From contig CP136063.1 of NCBI GenBank assembly GCA_032622095.1, forward strand, positions 31,498,987 through 31,562,986: DNA of 64,000 bases. The letters run 5' to 3'. The position numbers and the translations under genes were made by a program. Below, one piece after another: positions 1 to 11,148 of the stretch (position 1 is the stretch's first letter; each line of letters begins with the position of its first letter). Under the pieces are notes generated by a model that was not told where the DNA came from, did no database searches, and worked only from the letters and a program-made list of their open reading frames with translations. The DNA is from Siphonodentalium dalli (lineage: Eukaryota; Mollusca; Scaphopoda; Gadilida; Siphonodentaliidae).

Positions 1-775
1 AGTTATTAGAGGTTCATCTGTCTCAAAATATGTAAATCCTAGAAATGTACACCGGTATTCAAGTTAAATCATTATATATTGGTTTATCCGTACCTTGGAG
101 ATAACATCAGGTTGTGGGAACTTGTCTTTTAAAGATAAGTCTGCAAACCTATATTTGGTGACTAACTATACAAGATGAAGTTTCTGGATATTGATCCAGT
201 ATAACTCCTACGTCAGCTATCAATGAAAAGGTATCCTCATCTGCCGACGATTTGCCAACTGTAGTCTAAAACACACATGTTCAAATCTGTGAATCTTGTA
301 ATCGGGTGGTTACCTCAATGTCGACCATGATGACATTTACCACTTGCAGCACTCAACTCTCTCTGCTAGTTTACCCCATAACGGGACGATTGGATTATAA
401 TAAACCCATCAATGGCATTCGTTAAACCTCTCTGTTCCTATAATACACAGACGATCAGGAACCTTCATAATGGGTGAATAACTCACCTGGTTTTAACTGA
501 TGGTAAGTAGTCAGTCTGATTTGTCAAAGTAATTATAGTCTTTTAACTGATGTCATATACATAATCTGACATATATATTGGAAGCAATGTTCATATTTCA
601 ATAACTGAAATGCGAATCTCTATCGTAGAATGCCATCAGGAGTATTTCACCGTATATGATATGGTTCCGCTGCTGCTAGAAAGTTTACACGGAACTAACA
701 GTGTCTTTAAATATCTTCGACTTAGCTTTGACTCTTGGAAACTGAAAACCAGTGCTGAATCCAACTATGATGATG
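1..775. other. No gene recognised
   Basis: No convincing coding frame or known element is visible here. The plus-strand open frame at 610-993 lies opposite the minus-strand coding region that begins at 776 and has no recognisable protein features. The stretch may contain the 3' UTR or further exons of the minus-strand gene. Confidence 0.4.
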
Positions 776-2113
776 TTAACAGCCCCATGTTCGTGGTAAC
801 CACACATGGACCTTTTTCGAACTGGAGAAATCAATGTATAAACCCGGCGTTCTTCTGTAAGGGGAGGAAACACATATATCACTTGCGTATATATGTACAC
901 ACTCTGTGCTCCCCAGATGTTTACTTTCAAATTTCCCGATGTCTGCTAATCTACCTCGATCAAATATTGCAGTTTCCACGCTTAAACCTTTAAATTGTGG
1001 ATTATTATCGCTCTTGAAATCAATCATAATCTGATGTTTCCGCCGATCGGGTGGGGAAACAATCACCGTTGAATGTTCCGAAACAACATTCGACCTGGTT
1101 TTCTCCCGGGATACCCCCAGTTTAGTTTCAGTAACTGAAATAAGAGAACTATGGTTGAGTTGCGTTGTGTCGTCGATTGTGACAACTGATCCATGATCAC
1201 TATGTCCAACTGAACTATTTGAACCTGTCTCAGTGACGATCATGTGACTAGCTGTCGGTGTTGTAGTATCGCACATGTACATTGCCCTATCGTAGCCGAA
1301 ATTTTCATCAGTACCATCCCTACTGGGCACGATGTTTGAAATATACCCTGTACCATTTATATCTGATGACAACGATAACCGTTGGATTTCTGTGGAACAC
1401 GATGTAACAGTTAAGTTTGCTTCAGCTGTACACACCGATGATGTTATCTGTGTTGACACATTCATTTGAGATGACGTAACCGTGACAACCGGAAACGCCA
1501 CATTCTGGCTGTTATTCAGTGAATACGTCTGTTGAGTATCACCAACAAGTGCTTCTGCTACGCTTTCGGTATCCGATATTGTAGCCCCTAATGCATTATT
1601 CCCGACCACTGACTGCGTTTTCAAGGCAACATGTGACTTGGTATCACTGTCTAACCGTGTGACCACAGACGCCCCTCTCTCATTTGCAGTATCAACAAAA
1701 TTCGATAAACAGGGCTGTTCTTCCCAGGTAATCTGGGTTCCTGGTACCGTGTTTGATGCAGGAAGGTCGTGTCTGTCATCGTCACTTAAATATGCCATGT
1801 CAATAGGCTCCTGTGTCATCTCTGCTTCACTGGTTCTCACACTGACATCATGTTCTTCCATGGTCACCTGGGGTCTCTTCCAGTTTATCACACTCTGCTG
1901 GGAGAACCTATTTGTATCAGATGAGAGCTGCGTATTGTCTCTGTCATGTATGCATGCCCCCTTAACCTCGTGGGAGGAGCTATTTTCACAATTGCTAGTA
2001 TGCGTAGCTTTGGCATCGACTTCAGAGCAATATTGTATCTGTGGTGGCTTGCAATCTAGTTGTATTTTGACGAGGCCATCTTCGCTTAATTCACCACATA
2101 TGATACCGAGTGA
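776..2113 (-). CDS. Hypothetical Ser/Thr-rich protein, downstream part
   Basis: An open minus-strand frame of about 445 codons runs from just after a TGA (2114-2116) to a TAA beside 776. The first in-frame ATG lies well inside it, so the segment probably continues the neighbouring frame at 2086-2736 rather than starting by itself. The product is polar and rich in Ser, Thr, Val and Asp, with acidic patches such as YLSDDDRHD and many short variations on 'VTVTSS'. I see no signal peptide, membrane segment or zinc finger, and I do not recognise a family. Its last 60 residues look unlike the rest and may be intronic read-through. It could be an exon of a disordered nuclear or scaffold protein, or a retroelement gag-like product; neither can be shown. 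Confidence 0.5.
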   Translation of the reverse strand, partial: SLGIICGELSEDGLVKIQLDCKPPQIQYCSEVDAKATHTSNCENSSSHEVKGACIHDRDNTQLSSDTNRFSQQSVINWKRPQVTMEEHDVSVRTSEAEMTQEPIDMAYLSDDDRHDLPASNTVPGTQITWEEQPCLSNFVDTANERGASVVTRLDSDTKSHVALKTQSVVGNNALGATISDTESVAEALVGDTQQTYSLNNSQNVAFPVVTVTSSQMNVSTQITSSVCTAEANLTVTSCSTEIQRLSLSSDINGTGYISNIVPSRDGTDENFGYDRAMYMCDTTTPTASHMIVTETGSNSSVGHSDHGSVVTIDDTTQLNHSSLISVTETKLGVSREKTRSNVVSEHSTVIVSPPDRRKHQIMIDFKSDNNPQFKGLSVETAIFDRGRLADIGKFESKHLGSTECVHIYASDICVSSPYRRTPGLYIDFSSSKKVHVWLPRTWGC

Positions 2114-2736
2114 TCAAGTTGGGAAACTACGGGTGCATCAGAACTATCTAGGAATTTCCTACATTTAAAATCGTCAATCACCGATCCATCTATAGGGTCG
2201 TCTTTGTACATGAGAAAGAAACTTGGGTATCGGTCAAGCTCTGTAGAAGTTTTACCAAAGTTAAATGTTGACTCGACCTGTGAATAACCTGGATTGGTCA
2301 ACATTGGATTTTCCGTCGACGTTATGTACCTGACCGGGGTGCTTGGATGAGCTGATTCAAATTTGTTCTGTGCCGGCGATAATCCCGGATTATCCAACAT
2401 TTGAGTCACCTTGGACGATACCTGAGGCTGTACAGTTCGCCAACTCAGTTGAGCTGATGGGATTTCTACTCCCATGCTCACCACAGCTGACGTAATGGCT
2501 TGTTCGAAATCCTCAGTGGCTTGCCACGTACTGTGGGTGGCCACTGTTGAAGATTGGACACTGTCGCCAAAACTGACTGGACCGGATGCACGCGTCACTT
2601 CTGTGGCAGCCCCAGTCATTTCTTTTGAACCTACTAGATGTCTATTCCCACTCGCTACAGTAACCGTATTTTGCATACTAAAGTCGATAACCGACCCTTG
2701 TTTTACCTTGGGAACAGAAAATTCTGCTCTGAACAT
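2086..2736 (-). CDS. Hypothetical protein, N-terminal part
   Basis: A 216-codon minus-strand frame starting MFRAEFSVPKVKQG. Upstream the frame stays open back to a splice-acceptor-like TTCTAATTTGCAG (about 2788-2800), so the ATG may be internal to an exon. Composition matches the segment at 776-2113 (Ser/Thr/Val-rich, little hydrophobic clustering). Near its end this frame reads SVSYVVN then stops, while the next frame over continues with CGELSEDGLVKIQ. A one-base frame change near 2090 would therefore join the two into one protein of about 650 residues. Function unknown. A real gene (intron or sequence error at the junction) and a pseudogene are both possible. Confidence 0.5.
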   Translation of the reverse strand: MFRAEFSVPKVKQGSVIDFSMQNTVTVASGNRHLVGSKEMTGAATEVTRASGPVSFGDSVQSSTVATHSTWQATEDFEQAITSAVVSMGVEIPSAQLSWRTVQPQVSSKVTQMLDNPGLSPAQNKFESAHPSTPVRYITSTENPMLTNPGYSQVESTFNFGKTSTELDRYPSFFLMYKDDPIDGSVIDDFKCRKFLDSSDAPVVSQLDHSVSYVVN

Positions 2737-3655
2737 TTTATATTCATTCTCTTCCCCTTCTCACCAAATTGAACCTTGATGTTCCTGCAAATTAGAATGC
2801 TGCTGACTCGCCTGACTATCACTCTCCGTGTACGTGAATGTGAAAAGAATGTAAAAGTGTCAATAGTTTCAGAAACATGCCAATAACTGGCAAAGCAGAA
2901 TCATGACATTCTATTCATTACAAAAACACATTACTCCGAACAAAATTAGAGATGTAGGCGTGTAATATCCAGTAAACAAAACACACAATGGTTCTATACC
3001 ATAACTAAATAGAAAATTTCCCCAAAAAAAAAAAAAAAAAATTCGACTTGAAACTTCGTTGAAAAGTAGCTTTTCCTCAACAGCAGAATCTTTCTAATAT
3101 AATCTGTAAATACTAAATTCTAATGATTAATATCATCAACACACACTTTAATGCTATTTATTAACAATTCAAACAATTATATACGAAATACGAACAATAA
3201 ACGAAAAACTACCGCGTTCCCAACCGAGCACGTGGTAATGGAGGACAACAGAAAAACAATTGAGTTTTCCTCGCGAATAACGAAAATAAGTTTGCGACGA
3301 CGCCAATGTTGTGAAAATTGGTATACAACAAGTACAAGTTATATTAATACATGCACAAGATAATAAGGTTTATACTCACCAATATATATATGCAGAAACG
3401 TGAAGATTGTATCAGATAATAATGAAAATAGCAACAGCAATAAAATAACGATGTGTTCAATTTGGTTTCTCTTTTAGTTCTCCCTTCGATCTCGTCACTT
3501 CTTCTCGAGCCGAGAGTTCCGGTTCACTTTCCGGTACAAACTTATCGCCGCTCCAGCTCCGGTCACTTCTAATAGAATTATGTCCCATTGATTAGAAACC
3601 CAATTTCACAGCATAACTACAAACGTCTAGCAGCCAAGTACCGGATTTTCCCCTA
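2737..3655. other. Upstream DNA of the minus-strand gene
   Basis: No gene is seen. It contains a run of 18 A at about 3026-3043 and, at about 3470-3580, a locally GC-richer stretch that could hold the promoter or first exon of the minus-strand gene. No TATA box or other fixed signal is convincing. Confidence 0.3.
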
Positions 3656-4084
3656 ACCCAAAATTCTCTGTTAAAGTTTTTTTTCTCGGCGGATAATTTA
3701 TTAGTAGTATCTCCGCAAATGTTTTCCGGTTGATGTGCTCTTGTAACCCTTGGGGAAAATTAAATATTCAATATTGCAACAACCTACCCAAAACGACATA
3801 TGGCCATATGGGTGTGATCATGTTTTATTCAGAAGCAGTAGTTGGAAATCACGTTAGAACGTTGGTTTATGTGCATATGTACACACCAGATCACAAAAAT
3901 GTTAACATCTTACTTTTATAGGATTATACAGAATGGCCGTCACACAATCTACATTTTTATGTTACGAAAATATACACTTTCGAAAAAAGACTCAATGGTG
4001 ACACCCAATATGATACGTGTTACATGTTCGCATGTGCATGTAGAACAAAAGTAGGTCAAATATGTCGAAATGCTTATTCAAATT

Positions 4085-6550
4085 TCGTTACAAAGAAGCT
4101 TGCAATAGCAACGAAAGGTGCACTGAAAATGCCGGTGTGGCCCTCCATCTAGACACCGTTGAAGAGATGATTCCTCTTTTCGTCGCAGCTGGATACACTC
4201 ATTATGTCAGATATGCACTATATTACCTGCGGTCAATGTAATCACTACCGGGTGATGTTCAGAAGCCATTCATGAAGGGTTAGCATACTATGAACCACAA
4301 CAGTGGCATTGTTAATGGCATTTGGAGTGATATGTTGATTGAGACCACCTCCATGCGGTATGGTCATGGACGCCCAGGTATAATCACCATCACACTGAAA
4401 CCAGAGAGTGTTCGCACATGGGAATACAGTTTGAATACATGCAATTGCCTGATATACGATTTGGATTGTATGCGAGAGAAGGGAGGCGAATGCACTCAGA
4501 CATGTCATAAAGAAGTATATCAAGTTCAAGAATAAAGGTTGACAAGGCTGATCGAGATTCACTAAAACATAAGCTGGAGCTGTGCATTGACCCACTTGAT
4601 CCGGGGCAGCATCCACAAGAGATCGCTAATGTGGAGTCCGGACAAGTCCTCCGTCAATGTAGATAATGCCATGGAACTTGGACGAGACCAGATGATAAAT
4701 TTCGAAAAAGGTTGGCCGTCCAGTTTCCATAAGACAATAATCCGGAACGTGAAAACAACTACAACAGCTAGTATTAGTAGGCATATAAACATTGGCAACG
4801 TACGCATTTTTGACACGGAAGTGATTTATGTGAGAGCAATGGGGTTAAAGAATAGTACGATGAGCTTGGATATTGATGAAATCCTTTCGTACGAGCTATC
4901 GCCCTATCCACCTTCAATGTTTGAGTCTAACGGATATAGGAAGGAAGCCTGAAGAATGCGCTGCGTGTTGCCATCATAGCTGACGTACCAAAAGGCAATG
5001 TCAGCCATGCAACCTTCCTAGACGGCTGTGAAATATTATGGACAGTACGATGGCCATCGCTTGGGGTAGTGCAAGATTTCCTTGATGAATTACGGCTTAT
5101 ATACTTGCAACACTGACATAGAAAACAGATGTATACTTGATATTCGATAGGTATAAACTCAGCATCAAAAAATCGACGCGATTAGCCCGAGATAAAGGGG
5201 CTAGCAGAGTCTTCACATCAAGCAAAATCAAGCAAAACACGAGGTTATCCTCACAAGAAGTTATCCTGACAGTGAGTGACAACAGAACACAGCTTATTGA
5301 CATGATTGTTAATGATCTCCAGGTGCAAAAGGAGGAATGTTTTGCCAATACAAATAAACGACTTAGTAACGCTGAAGGGGTCACTCTCACCAAAAAAGGG
5401 CTGAAGGGTACACATGATTTGAAAATGTGCTGAAGGGTACACATGATTTGAAATGTCATTCTAAATGACGTTTAGTTTTCGTATCTGCCATGATTTCTCT
5501 TAGAGAATAATTGTTTACGTTCCAATGAACATTAAAATGAACTGAAAACAAACTGCTAATGGGCGCCAGTCTTTCAGAAACACAGTTTAAGTAACGGTGT
5601 TAGTGGCGATCACAAACACTTCGTACCCTTCAGCACGTTTTCAAATCCTGTGTACCCTTCAGCACTTTTTTGGTGAGAGTGACCCTTTCAGCCTTAGTAA
5701 CGGGAAAGGATCCAATTCCTATAGAGATTAATAAGGGCATATGTATCAATAGGCGTGATCTCATATCGACCCATGAAGAAGGAGATACTCTTATTGTTTA
5801 GCATGTTGCGAGAGTAGCAACCCAAACATCGTTGGTTGTAGCAAATGACACCGACATATTTGTAATGCTACTCCATTTCCTTTATCACGGTGATTTATCC
5901 GGCCATGTACTGGTGGTAGCACCGGCAAAGGGGCGAACACAATAAACATCAATGAAACGCTCAAAGTTCTCATGAATATCGCTCGTGACCTTTAGCAATG
6001 CATGGACCCACATGATGTGACACTGTCGCGGCTCTACATGGTATAGGCAAATGTACAGCCTTTAACATTCTCAAAGTGGGAAGTTGCAATATAACATACA
6101 TTAGTGTGCCGTCCGTTTCAATTGAAGAGTTGTAGATGCGGCTACATTTTTGGGTCGCTATGGACAACCAAATTGCCAATCAAGCACAGATGCTCGACGG
6201 AAGCGCCAAAACTGAAATCTCTACCTCCAACCGACGATGCTGTAATATGGATAAATATTAAATGCACCCACTTACGAGTATGTGTATGGATACATGCGCT
6301 TGATGACACACCTGCTTACCTACATCCAACTGATTACGGCTGGTCGAGAGAGAACGGATCACTCGACCCAACCGTTGTTCCAACTCGGCAACCACTAGCT
6401 CCTAAGACTATACTAAAACTCATTAGATGTTGTTGTGCTTAAAATGTCTTTGCATGACCAAACGTTGTGGTTGTAGGCGTGCGGGTTTAACTTGCACGGC
6501 GTTCTGTTCGTGAGAGGGGAACTGTCGGTGTATGAACGAGCTGACACATC
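4085..6550 (+). pseudogene. Decayed multi-copy invertebrate gene with DTD motif and Cys-rich tail
   Basis: Pieces in all three plus-strand frames line up in order with a large uncharacterised protein family that I know as multi-copy in corals, echinoderms, molluscs and fishes. The pieces are a segment with VEEMIPLF and YVRYALYYLRSM (4146-4242), NGIWSDMLIETTSMRYGHG (about 4310-4370), ALELGRDQ-like and ELSPYP segments (about 4670-4920), and DGCEILWTVRWPS (about 5020-5060). They continue with YLIFDRYKLSIKKSTRLARD (5133-5200), VILTVSDNRTQLIDMI (about 5260-5310), THEEGD and NDTDIFVMLLH (5770-5870; Asp-Thr-Asp at 5847-5855), and a Cys-rich end containing RCGCRRAGLTCTAFC (about 6445-6500). The DTD segment resembles the acidic core of PIN/flap-nuclease folds (inference), and the tail resembles CXC zinc-binding motifs. 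Many stops and frameshifts, plus a 322-bp insertion at 5371, make it non-functional. Confidence 0.72.
5371..5692. mobile_element. 322-bp MULE-like inverted-repeat element
   Basis: The ends are inverted copies of about 90 bp beginning GCTGAA(A/G)GGGTCACTC. Inside each arm the word GCTGAAGGGTACACA is repeated. The element is flanked by an exact 9-bp direct repeat, CTTAGTAAC, at 5362-5370 and 5693-5701. Long inverted ends with a 9-bp target duplication are typical of Mutator-like elements. There is no coding capacity. It splits the decayed gene between its basic RTRLARD-type segment and its DTD segment. Confidence 0.85.
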
Positions 6551-7080
6551 GACATGACGAGGAAAATACTGGTGACATACACTGACTATTCTAGGTACAT
6601 TCTTTATGCAATACACCAATGCTGACGTACATATGTCATTATAATTATTTTGTTTCTGTCCCAATGACATGTTGTTACAAAATAAAGCGAAAATTATATA
6701 TGTTGGAAGCACTCTCTTGATACTCTTGCAACAGATATGATTTGAGCTATGAGAGCGGCCATTTCTTGAGTATTTAATTGTCGATTTTGTCCAGTTTATG
6801 TCATTTGTCACAGCATGTCAATGAATACATCGTATCGTATTTCTGCTGCCAAATATGATGTTATTGATACGGAATTGCCGCTGACATGGTCAAGGTATAC
6901 ACACTATTAAAGACTTTTGGGCACTCAGCGGCCATCTTGAATAAAAAAGGTCCCCAAAGGTTACACATCCACATCAACCGGAATATCAATAAAGACACCA
7001 CCGTGATACATTATCAACAGAGATAAAAACTTTAACAGAGAATTTTGGGTTAGACCTCAGTTCTGCTGGACTTTAGCCTC

Positions 7081-7460
7081 TTCACCCTTTCATGATGGGA
7101 GCTGCGCTGGTGCTGCATTAAAGATCCCGAGCCAGGACATTCTCTCATATATGCGAGTCTCCCATATGGAGCCTCGCATATATAAGAGAATGAACTGGCT
7201 AACAAGATGAAGATGAATATTGTTAGGCCAATGCATTATCTGATATATACGAGGCGCCCAGTTTTTGGCAAAAAATATCTGATATATACGAGGCGCCCAG
7301 TTTTGGCAAAAAATCAGGAAGCTCCAGTCATAGAACGGTTAAATATAACTTCCAGTTATGGATTGTTCATGGTGTTTGCTTTTTCAGTAATGATTTGACA
7401 TGTTCATGAAAGGGTTAAAGACAAGCAAACCATAAACAACCCTGAACTGGAAGCTAGAAA
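7081..7460. repeat. Nested foldback sequence with hairpins
   Basis: This stretch contains several interleaved inverted repeats. One is a near-palindrome centred on CTCCCATATGGAG (about 7138-7193, arms CATTCTCTCATATATGCGAG). Another is a pair of 30-bp arms beginning CTTCCAGTT at about 7349-7380 and 7420-7452. It is related to the neighbouring 241-bp element. A 38-bp segment containing GATATATACGAGGCGCCCAG is present twice here (7240-7315) but once in the second block. Confidence 0.7.
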
Positions 7461-7488
7461 ACATACCAATATAATTATATATGTATAT

Positions 7489-7729
7489 TTAACCCTACCA
7501 TGATTGGAGCTTCCTGAACTTTCACGAAAACATTGTGCCAATGCATTCTCCTATATATGTGAGTCTCCCATATGGCATATATAAGAGAATGCACTGACTT
7601 TCAAGATCAAGGTAAATATTGTATATATATAGGTATTCTCTCATATATGAGCGACTCACATATATAAGAGGATGCATTGGCACAGGGTATTCGCGAAAAT
7701 TAAGGAAGCTCCAGTCATGGAAGGATTAA
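7489..7729. mobile_element. 241-bp foldback element, copy 1
   Basis: Nearly the whole element is one inverted repeat. The left arm starts TTAACCCTACCATGATTGG and the right arm ends in its complement (GGAAGGATTAA), with matching CCAATGCATTCTC and TATATATGTGAGTC words inside, about 100 bp per arm. An identical-length copy is at 39833-40073 and a diverged partial copy lies at about 38430-38560. There is no open frame. It is a non-autonomous element. Confidence 0.75.
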
Positions 7730-7790
7730 TTATAGCTTCCAGTTCAGGGTTTGCTTTTTCAGTATGGATTTGACATGTTGATAAATATAT

Positions 7791-8318
7791 TTAAAGGTGG
7801 ATTATCTCTTTGTAAATATGTATTATATAGTTACCGGGGTATAATATATTAGATTTGAATCGAAGACTCCTGTCCGGAAATGCTTCTATCGCTTAATATT
7901 AATTTTATTTCGAATATTTTCTGGTCCAAAAAGGTGTGTTTGTTCAGCTAACGAACAATAGTGGTTAATGTTAACAGAGACCAGAAATGTTATTTAACAA
8001 TTTTGTCACAAATAAACGTTAATTATACTTATTAACGCTTATATCTGTGGAACAAAACAGTACACACAACCAATCTGTGATATTTGACTTTCGTTGAGTA
8101 GCCACAGGAACAGCCCAGTGCTCTATATCGCAATACGTTGTCATCCGAATTGTCTGTTCTAAAAATAGTAACATGAACGGTCCCGATTTAATATTCGAAA
8201 TAAAATCAATATTAATTGATAGAAGCTTTTCCGGACAGGGGTCTTCAGTTCATATCTATTATTTTATACACACGCAACTATTTAAAATTTGTTATATAAA
8301 GAGATAATCCATCTTTAA
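7791..8318. mobile_element. 528-bp MITE ('family A'), copy 1
   Basis: Terminal inverted repeats of about 130 bp begin TTAAAGGTGGATTATCTC on the left and TTAAAGATGGATTATCTC (complement) on the right, and include GAAGACYCCTGTCCGGAAA and ATTTCGAATATT. The flanks are AT-rich, compatible with a TA or TTAA target. Copies are at 40135-40662 (also 528 bp) and 60972-61476, and separated ends are at 30477-30603 and 34442-34613. An open frame across the middle of the 60.9-kb copy is broken in this copy, so the element is non-coding. Confidence 0.88.
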
Positions 8319-10140
8319 TATATCTGAATATACAACTAAATAACTGGAGTCTTATAGTACATATGTTACACATTGTAACGTGTCCTGGAATTTTGTGAGT
8401 GATTGTTTTAGCAAACATTACATATGTCCACATTTTTATGCGACCAATGATATGCGTTGCATATATGAGTATTATATAGCCTACATGGCATTTATGTTGG
8501 TCAAACCCTGTACTGTGAACAGGTGAGGTCAAACTGATACATATATTTGTTCTCCAATTATGACCACAATGTCAGCTGAGTTTCTCATTAATATTATTCG
8601 GCGGTCCTGAAAATACCAGGTCATAATTTTATGGTACATCACAAAGTTGCCCGGAGGATCACATATGTGTGGTTGATAATTTGAAATTTTACAAGTGATA
8701 TTTCAACAGATTTTTTTTTTGTTTAAAAAAAAATTGAGCTTGTGTCAGACAATATGCAAAATCAGTGGGCCAGTCTTTAGTTTATCTCTTTATATAGTAT
8801 GAGCTCTATGTAAGATAATGTCAGGCAACCCCTAGCTGTGATATATGTGTGGTCAAAACTTTCACCAATACAACATCAATACTACATCATGCAACATGTA
8901 ATATAGAAACAAAAGCTGTATTATCCAGGAACATAATAGAGTGCATGGGCTAGAAAGACCCACCATGTACGTCAACAATGTTTGCTTAGCAGCCATTTTG
9001 AAATTGAAGACATCTACCAAAAGTAAATAATCAAATATCATCATCATTCTAGTTGATTTCTTTGGACTCGAAAACATGGGTTTGGGGGTCAAAATGATGT
9101 TTCTCCGAGATTTTTTGATGAAAATATGGGTCAAAATTTGGATTTTGGTGGCCATCTTGGAAAATGGCGGAAAACCAGTTTCCGGTTGGTCGAATGCAAT
9201 TCCCATTAACTTTAATGGATTATATGACCCTGAAAACATTGGTATAGACACCAAAATTATGCGTCTAGGTGCATCAGAACCTGAGATATATGAAAAGGTA
9301 ATTTTTCGCGGCGGCCATTTTGAAAAATTGCGGGAAACCGGTGTCCATCCCTACATATTTCTTGGTAACATGACTAATCTTATTCAGGAAGGTCTAACGA
9401 ACAAAATGATACCACTTTCGGAGGATCTTGTGGGGTGCATGGGGGTGTTTCTAGCCCACGTACTAAAACATTTGTTTGCGTTCCACTTATTTGGCGCTAC
9501 GATACTGAAAGCACGATTGGCTGGGGTAGACCGTCCCGTGTTGTTGATGAGTCTGACATCTATGTCTGGGCAATCTCTCACAACTTCCCCGTCGAGGAAA
9601 TTGTGGGCTGAAGTTTGTTTATAATGTACCGCCAGGTATATTTCTTATAAACTTCTTGAAATGTGTCTATCTTTGGTGTGATTTTTTTGGTGTCCCGTTA
9701 TTTACTAAAGGTGATTTTCTTTTACTAAATAACGGGAATACTAAAGTTATATTTCTTTGAAAAACTCAAAACATTGGGCGACGACGGGGAAGTCGTATGG
9801 TATTGCCGTGAATGGTATTGAAAATGGTTAAAAGTTGCCAAAATAATCGTTTGACGTTTGAGCTGTGACGTATCTAAAGGTCCACCCCCTGATAACTAAC
9901 GTTGGTCAAGAACTGCTTGTAAATCCAACTTCGAATTCATGGAATAAATAAATCCGATAAGCAGGAATAATGCACAAACGAAAATGGCTCCTCTGAAGAA
10001 TTGCTATTATTTGTTATTCCAATATTAACGGAAATCAGTTTGGTCATCGGCCAGATCGTCATTTACCTCCCGCGCTTTGTGGTGTTTATTTCGCTTATAA
10101 AACGGACGCCATGCTTATAACATAAATAGAGGATATGAAA
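8319..10140. other. Non-coding DNA with 'ATTTTGG/GGCCATCTTGG' repeat words
   Basis: The open frames at 9076-9624 (+) and 8862-9254 (-) are the same in both blocks. They are built around GGCCATCTTGGAAAATGG-type words that recur elsewhere in the window (about 26640-26690, 58060-58090 and 59460-59500), so they look like repeat read-through. On the minus strand at about 9460-9600 a short stretch reads PANRAFSIVAPNKWNAN, which resembles the C-terminal end of LINE polyproteins. I regard it as a possible LINE relic only. Confidence 0.45.
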
Positions 10141-10143
10141 TGA

Positions 10144-10245
10144 GTGTTTCTCTCATATGATATTTATGAAACGAGTCTAAGAAAGTTCAGTATTGAATAC
10201 TGAAAATTCGTGACGAGTTTCATAAATATCATATGAGAGAAACAC
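10144..10245. repeat. Palindrome, ~30-bp perfect arms
   Basis: Arms starting GTGTTTCTCTCATATGATAT (10144) and ending in the complement (to 10245) enclose a loop containing the small palindrome GTATTGAATAC. Copy 2 (42490-42609) has the same arms but a longer loop containing CTCGAGCCTCCGGCGAGAG. Loop differences with intact arms suggest hairpin-associated rearrangement. Confidence 0.85.
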
Positions 10246-11148
10246 GAATTACATATTGTATTTATCCTATGACACCTATAAATTGATTATGATGTCCAAA
10301 ACGCACACAAATCACTAAATAGCTATATGACATCGGCAGCAAAAGGTTAATGTGACGCCACGTAATTGCACCGGAAGCCCAATTACACCTGGTGAACTAG
10401 TAGAAATAATATGCACGCGAAGATATAGTGCGCTATTATGTTCTCAGTTTGTGACATTATATCGTATGTGTATTAGATAACTACGAATTACATATTCTAT
10501 TTACCGTATAACAATGTCCAAAACTATATATTTCAAGATTATAACTGCGAGAATTTCGGCATCGCGTTGATTGACGGGCACGGATTTGACCTGCATTTAG
10601 TTAGAGATGCTGCTCGGCCCCGGCTGCCAATCAGCCAATCAGAACACACTTTTGGTCAACAAACCAATCAAATTATCGGAAGGTGATATGAACTAGTAAT
10701 TGATATGAAATTGATTTATGACATACTTTCCAACGTAAATAATGATTGAGTCATATGATAAAACTATGTAATATCTATTTAGATAACGCCGACACAGAAA
10801 GTTTAGAAAATTACTTCAGTCGGAGACATTCAATGGGCACATGGACACGACAACTAGGTATTCGTTAATTAAAATAAAACTAATCGCCGACATAGACAAT
10901 ATCATGATTGTGGCTCGCGAAGGGGGTAAGAGAATATATATATATTATTTGTTCAAAGTTTATATATTACACTATCAAATAACCATGATTTGCTTCTTGC
11001 TGGTTTCTGACATTTTGAACCAGCAGACGGTCAGAAATGTTCTACAAAGGCAGACGTCTCGTTGATATTGGCCTTCCGGCCTTCGGTCATCCGGTGTTGT
11101 TACTCCCGCATATATACAATACCAACGAGGTGTCTATCTGTAACATAG
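10246..11148. other. Non-coding DNA upstream of zinc-finger gene A1
   Basis: No gene is seen. The 74-codon plus frame at 10841-11065 is conserved in both blocks but has no family features. A segment starting GAATTACATATTGTATTTA (10246) is echoed as GAATTACATATTCTATTTA (10484), a short diverged direct repeat. Confidence 0.4.

Larger units (their letters stand above)
3656..7050 (+). mobile_element. 3.4-kb inverted-repeat transposon, decayed
   Basis: The left end (3656 to about 3759) and right end (about 6951-7050) are inverted copies of each other over about 100 bp with scattered mismatches. Both start ACCCAAAATTCTCTGTT at the outside and share internal words such as CCGGTTGATGTG. TA lies directly outside each end (3654-3655 and 7051-7052), as in a TA target duplication. 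The interior carries a decayed large gene (4085-6550) and a nested 322-bp element. Terminal repeats plus an internal gene describe a DNA transposon. The superfamily is not assigned because the encoded protein is not a transposase I can name. The right 255 bp also occur at 39177-39433, at the left edge of the second copy of the 12-kb block. Confidence 0.7.

Noticed and set aside
3730-4054. Small plus-strand frames before the decayed transposon gene
   Set aside because: They lie in the terminal repeat and adjacent AT-rich DNA and do not match the start of the family.
9076-9624. 182-codon open frame conserved in both blocks
   Set aside because: The blocks are so similar that conservation is uninformative, and the sequence is made of GGCCATCTTGG-type repeat words with no protein family features.
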